64,000 bases of DNA from Luzula sylvatica. Taxonomy: Eukaryota; Streptophyta; Magnoliopsida; Poales; Juncaceae. The position numbers and the translations under genes are program-made. The notes under the pieces are model-generated. The model had not been told where the DNA came from, searched no databases, and was given only the letters and a program-made list of their open reading frames with translations. The stretch is from NCBI GenBank assembly GCA_946800325.1, contig OX326959.1, positions 35,330,908 to 35,394,907 on the forward strand. The letters are read 5' to 3'. Positions 61,401 to 64,000 of this stretch are shown here, piece after piece (within the stretch, counting starts at the first letter, position 1; the number at the start of each line of letters is the position of its first letter).

Positions 61401-64000
61401 ACAAACTTTCTTAGTGTTCATAAAATTTGGTGTAAAGTCATGTAGTAAAAGATACGATACAAATGATCTAAAAATACGTCATTTGAACTCCTCAAAGCGT
61501 AAAAACATTGCTATGAATCGAAAATAAACTTTCTTAGTGTTTGTTCAATTTGGTGAAAAGTTACGTAGTAAAAGATTCGATCCAAACCATCCTAAAAACA
61601 CGTTATTTGGACTCCTCAGAGCATTAAAAGATGGTTATGAATCGAAAAACAAACTTTCTTAGTGTTCATTAAATTTTCTGAAAATTTATGCAGTAAAAGA
61701 TACGATACAAATGATCTAAAAACACGTTATTTGAACTCCTCAAAACGTAAAAAGATTGCTATGAATCGAAAAGAAAACTTTCTTAGTGTTTGTACAATTT
61801 GGTGAAAAGTTACGTAGTAAAAGATTCGATCCAAACCATCTTAAAATCACGTTATTTGGAGTCCTAAAAGCGTTAAAAGATTGTTATGAATCCAAAAACA
61901 AACTTTGTTAGTGTTCATAAAATTTGGTGAAAATTTATGTAGTAAAAGATACGATACAAATAATCCAAAAACACGTTATTTGAACTCCTCAAAGCGTAAA
62001 AACATTGCTATGAATCAAAAAGAAAACTTTCTTAGTGTTTTTAGAATTTGGTGAAAAGTTACGTTGTAAATGATTCGATCCAAACCATCTAAAAAGCACG
62101 TTATTTGGACTCCTTAGAGCATTAAATGATTGTTACGAATCGAAAAACAAACTTCCTTAGTGTTCATAAAATTTGGTGAAAAGTTATGTAGGTAAGGATA
62201 CGATACAAATGATCTAAACCTCGTTATTTGAACTCCTCAAAGCATAAAAAGATTGCTATGAATCGAAAAGAAAACTCTCTTAGTGTTTGTACGATTTGGT
62301 GAAAAATTATGTAGTAAAAGATTCGATCCAAACCATCTAAAAAACACGTTATTTGGAATCCTCAGAGCGTTAGAAGATTGTTATGAATCAAAAAACAAAC
62401 TTTCTTAGTGTTTGTAAAATTTGGTGAAAAGTTGTGATCGATGTAAAAGATACGATACAAATGATCTAAAATCACGTTATTTTAACTACACAAAGCTTAA
62501 AAAGATTGCTATGAATCGAAAAGAGAACTTTCTTAGTGTTTGTACAATTTGGTCAAATGTTACGTAGTAAAAGATTCGATCCAAACCATCTTCAAATCAC
62601 ATTATTTGGACTCCTGAAAGCGTTAAAAAATGTTATGAATCGGAAAACAAACTTTCTTAGTGTTCGTAAAATTTTGTGAAAAGTTATGTAGTAAAAGATA
62701 CGATTCAAATGAAGTAAAAACACGTTATTTGAACTCCTCAAATCGTAAAAAGATTGCTATCAATCGAAAAGAAAACTTTCTTAGTGTTTTTACAATATGG
62801 TAAAAAGTTACGTAGTAGAATATTCTACTCAAACCATCCTAAAAACACGTTATTTGGACTCCTCAGAGCGTTAAAAGATTGTTTTGAATCGAAAAACAAA
62901 CTTTCTTAGTGTTCACAAAATTTGGTGAAACGTTATGTAGTAAAAGATACGATACAAATGATCCAAAAATACGTTATTTTAACTTCTCAAAGCATCAGAA
63001 GATTGCTATGAATCGAAAAGAAAACTTTCTTAGTGTTTTTAGAATTTGGTGAAAAGTTACGTAGTAAATGATTCGATCCAAACCTTCTAAAAAGCACGTT
63101 ATTTGGACTCCTTAGAGCATTAAATGATTGTTACGAATCGAAAAACAAACTTCCTTAGTGTTCATAAAATTTGGTGAAAAATTATGTAGTAAAAGATTCG
63201 ATCCAAACCATCTCAAAAACACGTTATTTGGAATCCTCAGAGCGTTAGAAGATTGCTATGAATCGAAAAGAAAACTTTCTTAGTGTTTGTACGATTTGGT
63301 GAAAAGTTACGTAGTAAAAAATTCGATCCAAACCATCTTAAAAGCACATTATTTGGACTCCTCAGAGCATTATAAGATTGTTATGAATCGAAAAACAAAC
63401 TTTCTTTGTGTTTGTAAAATTTGGTGAAAAGTTATGTAGTAAAAGATACGATACAAATAATCTAAAAACACGTTATTTGAACTCCTCAAGGTGTAAAAAG
63501 ATTGCTACGAATCGAATAGAAAACATTCTTAGTGTTTGTACGATTTGGTGAAAAGTTATGTAGTAAAAGATTCGATCCAAACAATCTTAAAAACACATTA
63601 TTTGGACTCCTCATAGCGTTAAAAGATTGTTATGAATCGAAAAACAAACTTTCTTAGTGTTTGTTGAATTTGGTGAAAAGTTGTGATCGATGTAAAAGAT
63701 ACGATACAAATGATCTAAAATCACGTTATTTTAACTCCACAAAGCTTAAAAAGATTGCTATGAATCGAAAAGAGAACTTTCTTAGTGTTTGTACAATTTG
63801 GTGAAATGTTACGTAGTAAAAGATTCCATCCAAACCATCTTCAAATCACATTATTTGGACTCCTGAAAGGGTTAAAAAATGTTATGAATCGGAAAACAAA
63901 CTTTCTTAGTGTTCGTAAAATTTTGTGAAAAGTTATGTAGTAAAAGATTCGATCCAAACAATCTTAAAAACACATTATTTGGACTCCTCATAGCGTTAAA
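55434..64000. repeat. satellite-like tandem array, ~125 bp monomers, dimeric and higher-order
   Basis: About 68 head-to-tail monomers fill the last 8.6 kb and continue past the window. Two types alternate: type A (CGTTATTTGAACTCCTCAAA, then GATTGCTATGAATCG) and type B (CGTTATTTGGACTCCTCAGA, then GATTGTTATGAATCG). Monomer starts at 55442, 55567, 55690, 55815, 55940 and 56065 give spacings of 123-125 bp, so the basic unit is a dimer of about 250 bp. Longer periods of 498, 998, 1249 and 1649 bp are superimposed. The minus-strand frames of 61-80 codons seen in it are read-through of the repeat, with no coding signature. The monomer is AT-rich (about 68-70% by eye). Confidence 0.95.
57087..60411. 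repeat. 1649-bp higher-order unit in two tandem copies
   Basis: Copy 1 begins at 57087 and copy 2 at 58736; identity continues to 60411. In each of about ten blocks compared across the unit I saw no mismatch. The unit holds 13 full monomers plus one truncated monomer of about 31 bp, in which AGCATAAAAAG is joined directly to CACGTTATTTGG (57181-57217 and 58830-58866). Confidence 0.9.

Noticed and set aside
55434..64000. CRISPR-like array
   Set aside because: Direct repeats without short unique spacers; monomers abut and both halves are repeats. The genome is plainly plant nuclear.

Overview
This is a 64 kb piece of an AT-rich nuclear plant chromosome, most probably from a eudicot. It has short coding exons split by many GT-AG introns, plant-specific gene families (an auxin response factor, a CORYNE-type receptor pseudokinase, a DUF3444/J-domain protein, a plant-type acid alpha-mannosidase), and intergenic DNA full of MITEs, LINE and SINE remnants and dinucleotide microsatellites. 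Nothing in it looks bacterial, viral or organellar.

Layout. 1-5.5 kb: the 3' 28 exons of a GH38 alpha-mannosidase (+), whose first part lies off the window. 5.7-6.05 kb: a small heavy-metal-associated (HMA) protein (-), start codon unresolved. 6.5-12.6 kb: gene-poor, with several MITEs, an AT-rich Tourist-like element and a 5'-truncated LINE with intact target-site duplications. 13.4-15.5 kb: complete ten-exon gamma-tubulin gene (-). 16.2-18.8 kb: single-coding-exon J-like/DUF3444 protein with a leader intron (-). 19.3-25 kb: intergenic, with three inverted-repeat elements. 25.5-26.8 kb: CORYNE orthologue (+). 27.6-32.9 kb: a decayed LINE split by a 3.46 kb hAT-like element that itself holds further elements. 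33-44 kb: gene-free, with small tandem repeats and MITEs. 44.5-48.6 kb: a 13-exon class-B-type auxin response factor (+), with a tiny upstream ORF just before its start. 51-52.65 kb: a four-exon bHLH transcription factor (-). 53-54.7 kb: tRNA-derived SINEs. 55.4 kb to the window end: a satellite-like array of ~125 bp monomers.

The genes do not form a pathway cluster; as is usual in plants, they are unrelated neighbours. CORYNE (CLE-peptide signalling at the meristem), the auxin response factor and the bHLH protein are developmental regulators; gamma-tubulin nucleates microtubules; the mannosidase trims glycans in the vacuole or apoplast.

The most notable non-genic structure is the 8.6 kb array. 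Two alternating monomer types give a ~250 bp dimer, and longer periods of about 498, 998, 1249 and 1649 bp are superimposed. The 1649 bp unit occurs as two tandem copies with no mismatch in the lines I compared. The second most notable is the nested transposon cluster at 27.6-32.9 kb. I found no convincing new multi-gene system. All exon boundaries were read by eye from splice signals, reading frame and protein-family similarity.
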